Below, one piece after another: positions 20,123 through 33,113 of a stretch of DNA of 64,000 nt (its first letter is position 1; the number at the start of each line of letters is the position of its first letter). The position numbers and the translations under genes are program-made. The stretch covers positions 25,373,896 through 25,437,895 of the forward strand of contig NC_067206.1 of NCBI RefSeq assembly GCF_026262505.1, written 5' to 3'. The notes beneath the pieces were generated by a model. It ran no database searches. It had not been told where the DNA came from and saw only the letters and a program-made list of their open reading frames with translations. This stretch comes from Trichomonas vaginalis G3. Its lineage: Eukaryota > Parabasalia > Trichomonadida > Trichomonadidae.

Positions 20123-21148
20123 TTAAAACACAGATGATTTCATTGACTTTGTACTCTTGAAGTTTCTTGTCAATGTTTTTCTGCGCATTGATGCAGCATT
20201 TGTAGGAGTGTCATCAATAAGAGATGTAATATGTTCATCAATAATTTTGCATTTCTTATTGATCCAATTCAATAATTCAATACATCTGTCTTTGTTTTCT
20301 ACATTCTTTTGAACATCTTTCATTAAAGAAGCATAACGAGTTGAATTAATAAACTCAATTCGCGATATTACTTCAATTAGATGTTCCTCATCTTTACCAA
20401 CTGGTTTTTGGTAAGCAAATTTAATAAATTCTTCCCACCATGGGAATTTTCCGATAACTCGAAGTCTACTTTGCTGTGCAGCTCTATTATATCGAGCTCT
20501 GGCTGACTTAAATCCATATTTCTCAGAATCTTCATAAAATTTTTTAACTGCGCGCTCTCTTCTTTCATTACAATGGTTAAGATATTGGACCATCTCGTTG
20601 TGTTGTCTAATTGCATATTCATCTGAAGCACTGATGATTTGACGTAGCTTATTTATTGAGCCATCAGTACAATTGATATGTTCTGCGAGACTTGGTCGTC
20701 TAGAGTCATTGTCACTTACTTGTTCAACAAAATCAACAGATCTAAGATTATACATTGCACTTTTATAATTATCTGGTAAATCTATGAGTTCTTTTCCTAT
20801 GTTTGAGTATCGAAGTGGTTCTTTATATGGTATGTATTGCGGATTTTCTTCCTTTAATATCTTACTAAGAGGAACCCCTCGTTTAACTCGCTTTATTCTG
20901 ATTGAACCTCTTTCTAATTCTTTTTTAAATACATTTTCTCTTATATTTTTGTGAAGTGTGCATTCATTGCTTTGTATTTTTTTAATAACTTGGTCTACAT
21001 TTGGTGTAAAGGCTTCGATATCATTTTTTCGCTCAATTATTTTAATTTTTCTAATAGGTCTGCTCGATTTTTGGGTAGTTTGACGTGGTTCCTTGATTTT
21101 TGCTAGTGTAAGCTCAAAGAGTTCCTCAGCATTATCATCAAGAAACAT
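20123..21148 (-). CDS. Basic protein of unknown function
   Basis: The gene encodes 341 residues that I do not recognise. The first 40 residues are acidic then basic (SSRPIRKIKIIERKND). The middle holds a proline-containing stretch (YIPYKEPLRYSNIGKELIDLP) and the rest is mostly helical and rich in Arg, Lys, Tyr and Asn, with a WW pair (FPWWEEF) near residue 238. The C-terminus is strongly basic (MRRKTLTRNFKSTKSMKSS). No membrane segment is seen. Length, single-frame integrity and ordinary composition support a real gene. Confidence 0.7.
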   Translation of the reverse strand: MFLDDNAEELFELTLAKIKEPRQTTQKSSRPIRKIKIIERKNDIEAFTPNVDQVIKKIQSNECTLHKNIRENVFKKELERGSIRIKRVKRGVPLSKILKEENPQYIPYKEPLRYSNIGKELIDLPDNYKSAMYNLRSVDFVEQVSDNDSRRPSLAEHINCTDGSINKLRQIISASDEYAIRQHNEMVQYLNHCNERRERAVKKFYEDSEKYGFKSARARYNRAAQQSRLRVIGKFPWWEEFIKFAYQKPVGKDEEHLIEVISRIEFINSTRYASLMKDVQKNVENKDRCIELLNWINKKCKIIDEHITSLIDDTPTNAASMRRKTLTRNFKSTKSMKSSVF

Positions 21149-21542
21149 TTAACGTACATTTTCGATTGATGTTATTTAATGGAAGATTCATTATTGTCAT
21201 TCGTAGATTACCCAGATTCCAAATTTATATGTATCTCAAAACTTTATAAGCAGATAACTTTTGATTTGAACTATTATTGGTATCATGAACCAATGAGCTT
21301 ATCAATATTGGATGACTATGTTATAATATCATTAAGATGTGAGCACTTTGTATTCCTATTGGATAAATTATCAAATATTCTTAAAATATGCATTATCTTT
21401 CATCCAAAAACCTAGAGTATAGATCAAGAGAGTTTCCTTATCTTAGTATCTAGCATTGTATATGAATCATAATTTTCGAAAATGAAGAATATATCTTATA
21501 TAGAAAAATAATCAAGGTAATTAAACAACAAAAACAAAACAT

Positions 21543-22751
21543 TTATTTCTTAAGCATCCTTCTACTTGGCGGTGTGAACGATGTCGGCACTACACACTTC
21601 TTTCCTATGAATTTTGGTTCAAAAGATAATTGAGGGACTTTTATCGTCCTGAGGGGAACTTCCTCCTCTCCGAAATGTGACTTGAATTGTCTCCTTGCAC
21701 TCTCAGTGGCTGTAATGTTGAATCTTGGAATAGCAGGAGATTGGCTATCTTCATCATCACTTAGTTCTTCAAATGGTTCCAATGTTCTCGGATTTAATAA
21801 TCCGATCGCCAAATTTCGAGCATCTTTAGTATCCAAATCTTCTCCAGCCAACTCACAATTGCCTGCTTCGAAGCATGGAACAGTTATTTTCGACCGAGGA
21901 TCAAATACTTTTTGTTGTCGAAAAACTGAAACAGCTACATCAAAAGACTCTCTGTATCCTGGTGGAAATGCAACTTTTCCGGTCCTTTCTGCAGCATCAA
22001 TTGCTTTTTGACCACTTCCCGTCTGACCAACTAGTTTGAACGCCGTTCTTATGCCAAAATTAGGTGCAGATGGTAGATAATCGCATCCTGATAGAACGCA
22101 TGCTTCAAGTATCATTCTAGGAGTAAATGACTTCAAAATTGGAACATTTATTAGATCTGCATAGCTTATAGCATCGCAATTACCATCTGAGTCGAGTCTA
22201 AAGATAGTAAGAGGGCATTCGTATGGAATTAAGTCTGAATCTTCTGTGATTACGAAATCACAAATTTTATTTCTGGCTAAATAAGAAAGTTGCGCATCAG
22301 CTTCGTATGGAGCAACGAAAAAATCAATATGCTTCTTGCGTAATGACTTGAATAATGGGAATAATACTTGAGGTGAAATATCTATTGCTTTCTTATAGTA
22401 TTCATATGCTTCTGATGATAACCCTCTTCTCTCTAATTCATCTGCTTTCTGTAAACTTGTATTTCGAAGAGCTCTTCTCTTTTCATTTGTTCCGATTTTT
22501 GCTGGAAGTTCTCGTCCGTCAAAAACTATAATAGGTTTTATTCCATTGTCGATAAGCATTTGAGCTCTTTTCATAAAAAATGAAATATAGCTTTTGCATG
22601 GGAGATTCTTTGCGATATCTTTAGCACAGGAAATACATCCGCGATGGAGCCATACAAATCCATCGACACCAGCTGTTTTTCCTTTGAAATCGCCAATCTT
22701 GCACTTCCTAAGTACAGGATGAATAAGAGAAAGAAGCCCTGTAATTCCCAT
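21543..22751 (-). CDS. EXO1: Exonuclease 1 (Rad2/XPG family), short form
   Basis: The gene encodes about 402 residues. EXO1 is a 5'-3' exonuclease and flap endonuclease acting in mismatch repair and DNA-end resection. The start at 22751 was chosen because it gives MGITGLL, the invariant Rad2-family N-terminus in which Gly2 enters the active site; the frame stays open upstream with only family-atypical residues. Active-site segments are in order: VDGFVWLHR, VFDGRELP, the N-domain helical arch, PYEADAQL, ITEDSDLI and SGCDYLP, followed by a helix-hairpin-helix-like part (GIRTAFKLVG). The protein ends soon after the nuclease core with a disordered tail, whereas human EXO1 has about 450 more residues for mismatch-repair contacts. 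FEN1 is less likely because the LLSLIHPV N-terminus and C-terminal features favour EXO1. Confidence 0.88.
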   Translation of the reverse strand: MGITGLLSLIHPVLRKCKIGDFKGKTAGVDGFVWLHRGCISCAKDIAKNLPCKSYISFFMKRAQMLIDNGIKPIIVFDGRELPAKIGTNEKRRALRNTSLQKADELERRGLSSEAYEYYKKAIDISPQVLFPLFKSLRKKHIDFFVAPYEADAQLSYLARNKICDFVITEDSDLIPYECPLTIFRLDSDGNCDAISYADLINVPILKSFTPRMILEACVLSGCDYLPSAPNFGIRTAFKLVGQTGSGQKAIDAAERTGKVAFPPGYRESFDVAVSVFRQQKVFDPRSKITVPCFEAGNCELAGEDLDTKDARNLAIGLLNPRTLEPFEELSDDEDSQSPAIPRFNITATESARRQFKSHFGEEEVPLRTIKVPQLSFEPKFIGKKCVVPTSFTPPSRRMLKK

Positions 22752-23293
22752 TGAGCGAAGGGAACTTCCCTCCGCACTCTGAAAATATAAAAGCATGAAC
22801 AATTGCTTACTTTAAAATAGCAAATACATGAATCGTAAATTAATTATTAATTACATTCAATATTTATGAGATATGATCATATGGAAGCTGAATATTGAGA
22901 TATTGATTTGAACACAGAATAATATGCTCAACCATAAATAGTATATGTATTCTACATTGCCAAATCAGATTGAAATCACATTGTTGGTGATAATTCAGTT
23001 AAATTTTATCGAAATGTAGAATTTATAGAGATAATGGAGTTGTGTAAGTTATAAAACTATATGGAAATCTAAGAAACATCATATTCAAAGTATATAATTC
23101 ATGATTTGATGGAATTATACAATTAGTTTTCATCTTTACAAAGAATCCATGTGAGGATAGTCATCTTGAATTGTTCTCTTAATGTGTTATTGTTATTTCT
23201 AAATTTCTTACTTTGAAAACAACTACAATACATATAATAGATAAAGAAAACCTATTTATTTAATCCTATAAAAAGAAACTTAATATTTTTATT
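22752..23293. other. Intergenic AT-rich spacer
   Basis: About 540 bases between the EXO1 5' end and the RUVBL2 3' end. Nothing is recognised in it. Confidence 0.45.
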
Positions 23294-26046
<2,753 letters not shown>

Positions 26047-27009
26047 TTAAAGCTTCTTGAGGATTGAAGTATCTCCCAACTCTCTTGGGAAGAATATTTG
26101 GGAAATAAGTACAATGAATCCAAACAAAAGTATAACTGCACCTACAATAATGTAAGTTAACCCGATGAACGAGTTCTTTCCGCCGAAATTAGTAACTTTG
26201 GAAATAACGATATGTTTTTCTCCATTGAAAAGAGAAACTGGGTAATTATTTTGAATGGCTATTGAATATTCGCCAGCAGGGAGGTAGCAGTTGATACATC
26301 TTGAATAAACTTTATAAAAAACTGGTAAAGCAGCAGCTCGCATCCATACTATGAAGTGTTCATTTCTTTGGTCGTTAGGAAATGTTTCATTATCCTCGAT
26401 AAGCCACTTAATTCCTTCGGTATAATTCGAACTTAATCTTTTGAATAATTTATCTCTATCTGAACGCCAAGAAATACCAGCTTCACTAAAATTAGCAATC
26501 GAAGTATTCTTCCATGCAAACGTATCATTGAACAATGATAAAGCAACGGCGCCTGAAGGAAGAAGGAGATCGGCTGGTTCTTTGGATTCATTGACGGATC
26601 TGAAATCGCCACATTCAGTCATACTTTCATATTTGACGTATTCACCACGTAATTGATTATCACTTTTTGAAAAGATATATCTTCTATGGTTTTGGTGGAA
26701 GTTTGTAAGTTTGTAATGCATGTATATATTGCCTTTAATTTCCTCGTTAATTGTGAATGTGATTCCGCATTCGTTATCATTTCCACAAATATTGTCATAT
26801 CTAATATCATAGAATGGAAGATGTGCTAAATAAACGTATAACAATACTCCAATGATTATCAATATACCTCCTAAAAGGAAGAGAATAAAAGTCGTGCAAA
26901 AAGGAGTGAAAAGAGGACGCCAAGCAACAATACGTTGTTGCGAAAACACTGTATTTGTTGTAACTGGTGGCCCTTCCTCTCCATTTGGACCCTTTTTAGG
27001 AGATTCCAT
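26047..27009 (-). CDS. CDC50: CDC50/LEM3 family P4-ATPase beta subunit
   Basis: The gene encodes 320 residues. CDC50 proteins chaperone P4-type ATPases out of the ER and form part of the phospholipid flippase. The layout is typical: a short cytosolic N-terminus with the RIVAWRPLFTP motif (family Q-x-L-x-A-x-x-P-x-x-x-P), first membrane helix at about residues 35-60, a large extracellular or lumenal domain, and a second helix at about 283-308. The ectodomain has Cys pairs (CGNDNEC and CINC) and about five N-glycosylation sequons (NDT, NTS, NFS, NYT, NET). The YYKL/NFHQNHRRY region matches the family's conserved Y-x-L-x-N-F-x-Q-N-x-R-R-Y signature. Confidence 0.92.
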   Translation of the reverse strand: MESPKKGPNGEEGPPVTTNTVFSQQRIVAWRPLFTPFCTTFILFLLGGILIIIGVLLYVYLAHLPFYDIRYDNICGNDNECGITFTINEEIKGNIYMHYKLTNFHQNHRRYIFSKSDNQLRGEYVKYESMTECGDFRSVNESKEPADLLLPSGAVALSLFNDTFAWKNTSIANFSEAGISWRSDRDKLFKRLSSNYTEGIKWLIEDNETFPNDQRNEHFIVWMRAAALPVFYKVYSRCINCYLPAGEYSIAIQNNYPVSLFNGEKHIVISKVTNFGGKNSFIGLTYIIVGAVILLFGFIVLISQIFFPRELGDTSILKKL

Positions 27010-27744
27010 GATTAATTTTTGTGGATCCTTTTAACGATAGGGTCTTCTCAAAATTTTATCCGTTCATTTCATTACTCTCCATTCTGATGCACAATTTTAA
27101 CATTTTGCTTTTTCAATAGATTTAAGATTAAACACAAAATTGAAAGGAAATTGAGTCAATTTTCATTTAAATTCTAAAATTGGAGATTTAAACTACCCAC
27201 ACATGGGAATAAATGATTCATAATTTATTTTTTTCATGATCGTTTGATTTATTCTTTTAATTGGACTATCGTGGATGGGAAATATATGAAATATCAATGA
27301 ATGCTTGTATGCAATCCAGTTGTTAAATAACAAAGTTATATATAACTCATTTACGAGATTTTTTAATCAAATGTTAAAATAATCAGTTGCAATTATATTA
27401 AACGAGTTAGATTTTTATTGTAGATTGCAGGTATTCTTATACAGCATTTAATCAATCAAAGATTATTATTGATAAATTTTATACCAATGAATTTTGGACA
27501 TTAATACATCATGGTGGCATATAGATATACTTTTATTCTTTTAGCTATTTAGTAGATATGTCAAACTGATAATAGTCTACAATTATCAAGGATTTAAAAA
27601 AAATCTCTCAAAACAGATGTAATTCCATATTGGATGCTAGAATGGAAACTAGGGCAACTAAAACTAATACTTAAAATCTTACAATAAGTCAGTCGTCACC
27701 TCGAAGAGCGTTGGATAAATAAATTAAAAAGTGACAATTCTATT
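27010..27744. other. Intergenic AT-rich spacer
   Basis: About 730 bases between divergent genes. Only the motif at 27726 is notable. Confidence 0.45.
27726..27735 (+). promoter_or_regulatory. GTGAC/A-run motif, tail-anchored protein gene
   Basis: AAAAAGTGAC, ten bases before the ATG. The next divergent gene starts more than 700 bases away, so the motif most likely belongs to this plus-strand gene. Confidence 0.4.
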
Positions 27745-27948
27745 ATGGATACAGGAAAGGCAGTTGACATTAAACAACGTCAAAAAAATCTATGCGATAG
27801 GATAGTAGACCTTACAGAAAGAATTCATGCACTTCAAGTACAACTAGGCTCAAGAGCTTCTAATTTTCAAACTTATCAACCTGTACTAATTGGTATATTA
27901 AGCCTTGCAGTACTAATCTATTATCTTTGCCATTCAATTGTTGAATAA
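27745..27948 (+). CDS. Small tail-anchored membrane protein
   Basis: The gene encodes 67 residues. Residues 8-38 form a short amphipathic coiled coil (RQKNLCDRIVDLTERIHALQVQL). A single strong membrane segment (VLIGILSLAVLIYYLC) at residues 47-62 is followed by only five residues, which is the layout of tail-anchored proteins facing the cytosol, as in small SNARE-like or organelle-contact proteins. No specific family is recognised; the coiled coil is shorter than a SNARE motif. It is probably real, because it has a promoter-like motif just upstream and a coherent two-part design. Confidence 0.6.
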   Translation: MDTGKAVDIKQRQKNLCDRIVDLTERIHALQVQLGSRASNFQTYQPVLIGILSLAVLIYYLCHSIVE

Positions 27949-28229
27949 ATGTTTTGTAATTTATTTCTTTCCCAATACAATAATTTTTTAGAATTTACAT
28001 ACCGAAAATTATCATTCTCGAACAATAAAATTCTTCACCTTTCTAAAATTAACTCATTTCTACATATATTGGCACAGAATAATGAAATAACGTTCCAATC
28101 AATTTTTCATTTTTTTTTATAGATTAAATGCTTAGATATTTAAAAAACTCTATAGTTTTTATACGCATTTAAACGATTTTTTTATTTGATAGATAATTTT
28201 TTTATAAACTTTATAAAATTTCCCTAAAT

Positions 28230-29714
28230 TTAGTGGAAGTAAAGATCTGAATCTCCGAACTTTGGATCTGATGTAGCGTTGAGACCAAGTTTTCTCATTG
28301 TTTCAGCGTTTGTTGGTGAAGGAATTGTTGTTGTGTGAACTTCACAATCCTTGAGTTCGAAAACCTTTGAAAGGCAAGCTTCAGCGATTGGATTTGTAAC
28401 ACTGCAAACGCTGAGAGCGATAAGAACTTCGCTCATGTTGAGTGATGTTGTCTTTTCATGGAGTTGACCCTTTGTCTTAAGGATTGGCTCCAAAACAGTT
28501 GGAGAAAGTAATTTGATGTCGATGGAAATACCAGCAAGGTGCTTGATAGCATTAATGAGTGTTGCAGCGCAGCAATCCATCAATTCAGATGTTCTTCCTG
28601 TGATTATTGTGTGGTCTTTGTCTTTAAGTTGGATGGCCATTGATGGGGACTTTGATTCTTCTGCTCTTTGGTGAGAAGCTTCAACAACAAGTCTATTGTC
28701 AACTGTAATATCGAGCTCTTGCATGATGCACTGAATTCTTGTAACAGTTTCTTGATCAACACGGCCGAATTTGTAATCGCATGAAGCATGGAAGTATCTG
28801 CGGATGATTTCTTGTTTAGCAGCATCCTTAACAATGTCATCGTTGACAATACCGTAACCAGCCATGTTTACACCCATATCTGTTGGAGATTTGTAAACTT
28901 CTCTGCCCTTGATCTTGAGGAGGATGTTCTTAAGAACTGGGAAGACTTCGACATCGCGATTGTAGTTGATTGCTGTCTTTCCGTAAGCTTCAAGATGGAA
29001 TGGATCAATCATGTTGACATCCTTAAGATCAGCAGTAGCTGCTTCGTAAGCAAGGTTAACTGGATGCTTGAGTGGGATGTTCCAAATTGGGAATGTTTCG
29101 AACTTGGCGTATCCAGCATCGATGCCTCTCTTATTTTCATGATAAAGCTGAGAAAGGCATGTAGCAAGCTTACCAGAGCATGGACCTGGAGCTGTAACGA
29201 CAACTAATGGACGTGTTGTGACAATATAATCGTTAAGTCCGTAACCGTGGTCACTGACAACTAAATTGATGTCTGTTGGGTATCCTGGGATTGGATAATG
29301 TAAGTAGGTCTTGATTCCATTAAGTTCGAGTTTCTTTCTGAAGGTGTCAGCATTGACTTGTCCACGGTATTGAGTAATAACAACGGAACTGACATAAAGA
29401 TCCATCTTTCTGATGTTATCAATCTGTCTGAGAACATCGTTTTCGTATGTGATGCCAAAATCGGCTCTGATCTTATTCTTCTCGATGTCTGCTGCGTTGA
29501 TGCAGAAAACAATTTCGGCAGTGTCTTTGAATTCCTGAAGAAGCTTTATTTTGGCGTTGAGGTCGAAACCTGGAAGAACTCTGGCGGCATGATAGTCATC
29601 AAACATTTTTCCACCGAATTCAAGGTATAACTTATTGCCAAATTCGCTGATCCTCTTTCTGATATTCTCAGCTTGCTTCTGGACGTAAAGATTATTATCA
29701 AATCCTACACTCAT
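28230..29714 (-). CDS. DUF1846 family protein, bacterial type
   Basis: The gene encodes about 494 residues of the DUF1846 family, known mainly from Firmicutes and other anaerobic bacteria and from a few anaerobic protists. The biochemical role is not established to my knowledge; a P-loop-like APGPCSGKLATCLSQLYHE segment suggests nucleotide binding. Conserved stretches are LYLEFGGKMFDDYHAARVLPG near residue 30, DFGITYENDVLRQID, HYPIPGYPTDINLVVSDHGYG, the P-loop segment near 175, FETFPIWNIPLKHPVNLAYEAATADL and SPTDMGVNMAGYGIV. The start at 29714 (MSVGFDN) matches the family's usual MKIGFDN-like start, since no ATG lies further upstream in frame. The initiator is trichomonad-like. Bacterial distribution suggests lateral transfer followed by adaptation of the promoter. 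Confidence 0.88.
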   Translation of the reverse strand: MSVGFDNNLYVQKQAENIRKRISEFGNKLYLEFGGKMFDDYHAARVLPGFDLNAKIKLLQEFKDTAEIVFCINAADIEKNKIRADFGITYENDVLRQIDNIRKMDLYVSSVVITQYRGQVNADTFRKKLELNGIKTYLHYPIPGYPTDINLVVSDHGYGLNDYIVTTRPLVVVTAPGPCSGKLATCLSQLYHENKRGIDAGYAKFETFPIWNIPLKHPVNLAYEAATADLKDVNMIDPFHLEAYGKTAINYNRDVEVFPVLKNILLKIKGREVYKSPTDMGVNMAGYGIVNDDIVKDAAKQEIIRRYFHASCDYKFGRVDQETVTRIQCIMQELDITVDNRLVVEASHQRAEESKSPSMAIQLKDKDHTIITGRTSELMDCCAATLINAIKHLAGISIDIKLLSPTVLEPILKTKGQLHEKTTSLNMSEVLIALSVCSVTNPIAEACLSKVFELKDCEVHTTTIPSPTNAETMRKLGLNATSDPKFGDSDLYFH

Positions 29715-29755
29715 TGCTTCTTGCAATTAAAAAAATGCAAAAAATTATCTTACAA

Positions 29756-29766
29756 AAAGTGAGAAG
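29756..29766 (-). promoter_or_regulatory. Initiator-like motif, DUF1846 gene
   Basis: The sense strand reads TCTCACTTTTTG, about 45 bases before the ATG at 29714. Confidence 0.5.
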
Positions 29767-30006
29767 AGATTGAAAAGAGAAATTGTCTTTAATTCAATAG
29801 AGATGTGGTCGGATTGACAACACTCGAATACTAAATATTTATAGTTACTAGATGTAGATTTTAGCAATTAAAATTTTATCTTATCACCTAAAAATCCCAT
29901 GAAGTGATTCGAAATTCAATGAGATGTTTTATAGTCTCAATTGAAATCCGAACTTGTTTTTAAGTTATAATATTATTTTAACCCCTATTTAGAATTACTT
30001 TGCGAC

Positions 30007-30296
30007 TTAGATTTTGCATTCAATTTTTTTTGAATTAAACACGAATAACTGGTGTAAAGTCTCAAATTTGCTATTTTTATCCATAATTCTCCTAAATTTA
30101 TAACGAGAACATACCAATACAACATGTTCGCTTGCTGTTCTTACGCTATTCTTAAAAAACGCATTAATTGTTAATTCAAAACTCTTTCCTTCAGGAACGA
30201 ACAACAATAATGAATGCATTAAAAAACATAGCTTAATAAAGCAATCTGTTCCCTTTGGATGGAGAATCTATAAAATTGCTGATTCCAATCCGTCAT
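30007..30296 (-). pseudogene. Relic of a trichomonad protein, unknown family
   Basis: An ATG at 30296 opens a 25-codon peptide (MTDWNQQFYRFSIQREQIAL) ending in TAA, followed at once by a 70-codon ORF (30219-30007) with FELTINAFF and SRYKFRRIMDKNSKFETLHQL. The style resembles N-terminal domains of large trichomonad gene families, where a short MTD-x(n)-F-x-F start precedes an F-x-L-x-I-N motif. The two parts together look like one degraded 5' gene end. The call is weak. Confidence 0.3.
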
Positions 30297-30992
30297 TTTA
30301 TTTTTGTCAAAGAGTATTTTTATATCTGTCCATTTGAGAAAAAGTATAGAAAGGATTTGCAGGATGAATTTTGCCAACATATTTATGCTATATTTATTAA
30401 CATGGAAGAGGTTAAATAGTTATATTTTTATTTTTATATAATATTATAAGCAAATTTAGAATTTTATCCTAGATATCACCTAATTTTTATACGCTAAGTC
30501 TTGTATAGGATTGCCAGTTTATATAAACTCCAAAACTAAAAATGTAAAAGTGAATTATCTGCTATTTATTGTAAAATGAAGACACCAATAGTTAAAATGC
30601 TGAAAAATAGTGATTTCTATTTCGAGAATTCAATTGTTCAAATTAAATATGATTTACATTTGATATGTTAGTGTTTGATAAATCCTACATAGCAAAATCT
30701 ATACACATACTCAGTTGTATACAACAGACTTTCTTAATGTATCATAAATTACATATTACCAATTCTTGAAACGACATTTGATATTCTATAAAACTATCTT
30801 AGAAAAAGTTATGAAAATTACAAAGATATGAGTTAAAACATGCATTTTATGCAGATTTTATCATGAATATAGACTTTTTGCAAGTTGAGAGAAAATTTTA
30901 CTCAATATGGGGATTTTACCCTGCATGGGCTCTTTTTTTGTTATAATCTTATATACCCGTGAATATTTTTTACTGTTTTATTTCATTTATTA

Positions 30993-31679
30993 ATGTCGCA
31001 AAATGAACTTCTATCTAAAGCTAAACAAAAACTTCAAGAAATGAATAAAAAAGTTCACAATGCAGCAAAAATATCAGATAAACATCGTCTTAATAAGGCA
31101 GAAAATGATACTCCTAAAGTACAAACAAAACAAAAATTTAATAAAGCCGATTATCTTTTTGAATTAACAGAAAAAATGGTTGCTGATGGATTTGATGCAG
31201 ATGAGGTAACCAAATATATTGAAAAATTGGAAAAATTATCAGAAAAATCAGAGCAACATCTTGAAAATAATGAAATAACAGTTACAAAAGAAATTAAAAA
31301 GATAAACAAGTCATTACGACAATTTCTAAATCCAGCAGATAAGTCATCAGAAGCTTCTTCGGTTATATCTAGTGAAGAAAATAACAAATCATCAATAGAT
31401 AATAAAACACCTCATAAGGAAGAACAAAATCTTCATAAGCAAGATGAAGGACCAAGCTATTCAGAGCTTGCAAGACGAAAAAGTACTCCAACACCTAAAA
31501 AGACTCCAGAGCAAAGAGAATCTAAAATTCCGCACTACACGCCAACAAAGATTCCTAAACATAAAGAAAAACAGCCTGTTCAGCCAGAGCCAAATGATGA
31601 TGTCCAGATGACTGGCGCCGGAGCACAGTTTCTTGCTTCTCTTGCCTGTGATGAAGAAGATGATAATAATAACATGTAA
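30993..31679 (+). CDS. Charged low-complexity protein, unknown function
   Basis: The gene encodes 228 residues, rich in Lys, Glu, Ser, Asn and Pro. Residues 1-30 and 50-110 are predicted helical or coiled coil. Residues 120-205 are disordered with Ser/Thr-Pro sites (STPTPKKTPEQ, HYTPTKIPK). The end carries a short hydrophobic patch (GAGAQFLASLA) followed by an acidic tail (CDEEDDNNN), which could be a short binding peptide. No known domain is seen. A TCATTTAT initiator-like word ends just before the ATG. Confidence 0.7.
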   Translation: MSQNELLSKAKQKLQEMNKKVHNAAKISDKHRLNKAENDTPKVQTKQKFNKADYLFELTEKMVADGFDADEVTKYIEKLEKLSEKSEQHLENNEITVTKEIKKINKSLRQFLNPADKSSEASSVISSEENNKSSIDNKTPHKEEQNLHKQDEGPSYSELARRKSTPTPKKTPEQRESKIPHYTPTKIPKHKEKQPVQPEPNDDVQMTGAGAQFLASLACDEEDDNNNM

Positions 31680-32108
31680 AAATTCTGTTTTTATTCAATT
31701 TGTAATTATCCACTTGTAAAAATTCACATTGATACCGAAAATTTCGAATTTATTAAAAAATCAATAGGGCACGCATATTAGCATATAAATGTGAATTCCA
31801 TGGACACGAATATTGTAATTTTGACCATTTTTTGATTGAAGATTTTTTAAAGATTGTACAACATATATAATTTCAGTGTTGGAAGTTATGCATTACTATA
31901 TTTTATCATAGAGTAGTTTTCACATTGTTTATTTTCTTTTTAAGTAGTAAGTTTCAATAAAAATTATTTTAAATTATCATGAAATCGTAAAATAATGACT
32001 GTATATTGTCTTATATCATCTTAAAAGGAAATGTGTAGGTAGACTGATACTAAGATGGTATAAATCAAGCATTCGATCATTCTATCGGCCGCACGTTAAT
32101 TTTATTTC
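31680..32108. other. Intergenic AT-rich spacer
   Basis: About 430 bases between two plus-strand genes. A CACGTTAATTTTATTTC stretch just before ATAT1 is the only promoter-like feature. Confidence 0.4.
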
Positions 32109-32825
32109 ATGAATCATCCTGGATGCCTGAAGCTTAAACCAGGCCCAGATAACATTGCTATACTAACACCACAATCAGTAAAAGGCTGCCATGAAGATGT
32201 AAAGAAACTTATTAACGATATTGGAGCAATGTCAACCAAAGTTCAAGGTTTGAACCATGTCATTACTACATTTTCATCATTTTGTAATGGTGATAACAGA
32301 ATATACATGCTTATTAGCGAAGACAAGAAACAAGCGTTAGGATTTGTAAAAGTTGGCACACGACACCTCTTTTTCTGGGATCACACCGGATCACACCGAG
32401 AATATACAATTCTTGCACTTTTGGATTTCTTTGTCGTGCCTAGTTCTCAAAGAAAAGGATATGGAAAAACTCTAATTGATAAAATGCTTGCAACCGAAGG
32501 AAAACAAATGAAAGACATACCAATTGATAGGCCCTCTCCATTATGCTTATCTTTTATGAAAAAACACTTCGGATTATCCGAATTCACTCCTCAATCCAAT
32601 AATTATGTTATATTTGAACAGTTTTGGGGCGATGATGAGAAAGAAGAACAAAATAAAGGATCAGGTTTACCATATCTTGTTGGAAAAAGTCGAACACCAC
32701 GAATGGTTACTCCAACAACGACAAAACAACAGAGCTCTGCTTTTTCACAGACTAATCAGCCATATGCATACAAAGCGCGAACTCCTGTTCGACGTCTCAA
32801 TCCTATTACATGGCTTCCGTATTAA
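32109..32825 (+). CDS. ATAT1: Alpha-tubulin N-acetyltransferase (MEC-17/ATAT1)
   Basis: The gene encodes 238 residues. ATAT1 acetylates Lys40 of alpha-tubulin inside stable microtubules such as axonemes. The GNAT-like catalytic core is clear: GFVKVGTRHLFFWD (like human GFLKVGYKKLFLLD), then VLDF-like LLDFFVVPSSQRKGYGKTLIDKML with the acetyl-CoA loop Q-R-K-G-Y-G, DRPSPLCLSFMKKHFGL (human DRPSPKFLSFLEKRYDL) and PQSNNYVIFEQFW. The C-terminal 50 residues are disordered and basic. The protein is shorter than animal forms, which have long variable tails. It fits an organism with flagella, an axostyle and a costa-associated cytoskeleton. Confidence 0.93.
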   Translation: MNHPGCLKLKPGPDNIAILTPQSVKGCHEDVKKLINDIGAMSTKVQGLNHVITTFSSFCNGDNRIYMLISEDKKQALGFVKVGTRHLFFWDHTGSHREYTILALLDFFVVPSSQRKGYGKTLIDKMLATEGKQMKDIPIDRPSPLCLSFMKKHFGLSEFTPQSNNYVIFEQFWGDDEKEEQNKGSGLPYLVGKSRTPRMVTPTTTKQQSSAFSQTNQPYAYKARTPVRRLNPITWLPY

Positions 32826-33113
32826 TTATGTTTGTATCTTAAAATTAATATTTGTAATATACTATTGAGATAAAATATGAGATATTCAAAAAGAAAAATA
32901 TATTTGCTTACGAAAAACGGCTACTCCTTCAATATTCAAGCATTATATTTCAATTTCATCTTAATATTTATTAATGTACTTATTCTCTCCCAAGCATTCA
33001 AGTATTCTATTTGAATCAACACAAAGTATAATATTCTTACCTCGTTCTAAGATGGAAATTAAAATATTTTGAAAAGTTGATAAAATGAATTTTTAAATAA
33101 GTATATGATTGAG

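Larger units (their letters stand above)
29715..30992. other. 1.3-kb region with a decayed ORF
   Basis: AT-rich sequence holding the DUF1846 promoter, a possible protein relic at 30007-30296 (listed separately) and otherwise nothing recognisable. Confidence 0.45.

Noticed and set aside
21179-21415. 78-codon plus-strand ORF just upstream of the divergent gene at 21148
   Set aside because: No similarity, no initiator, and a composition like random AT-rich translation.
22752-22802. Upstream extension of the EXO1 frame
   Set aside because: Rad2-family nucleases need MG at the N-terminus; the extension residues are atypical.
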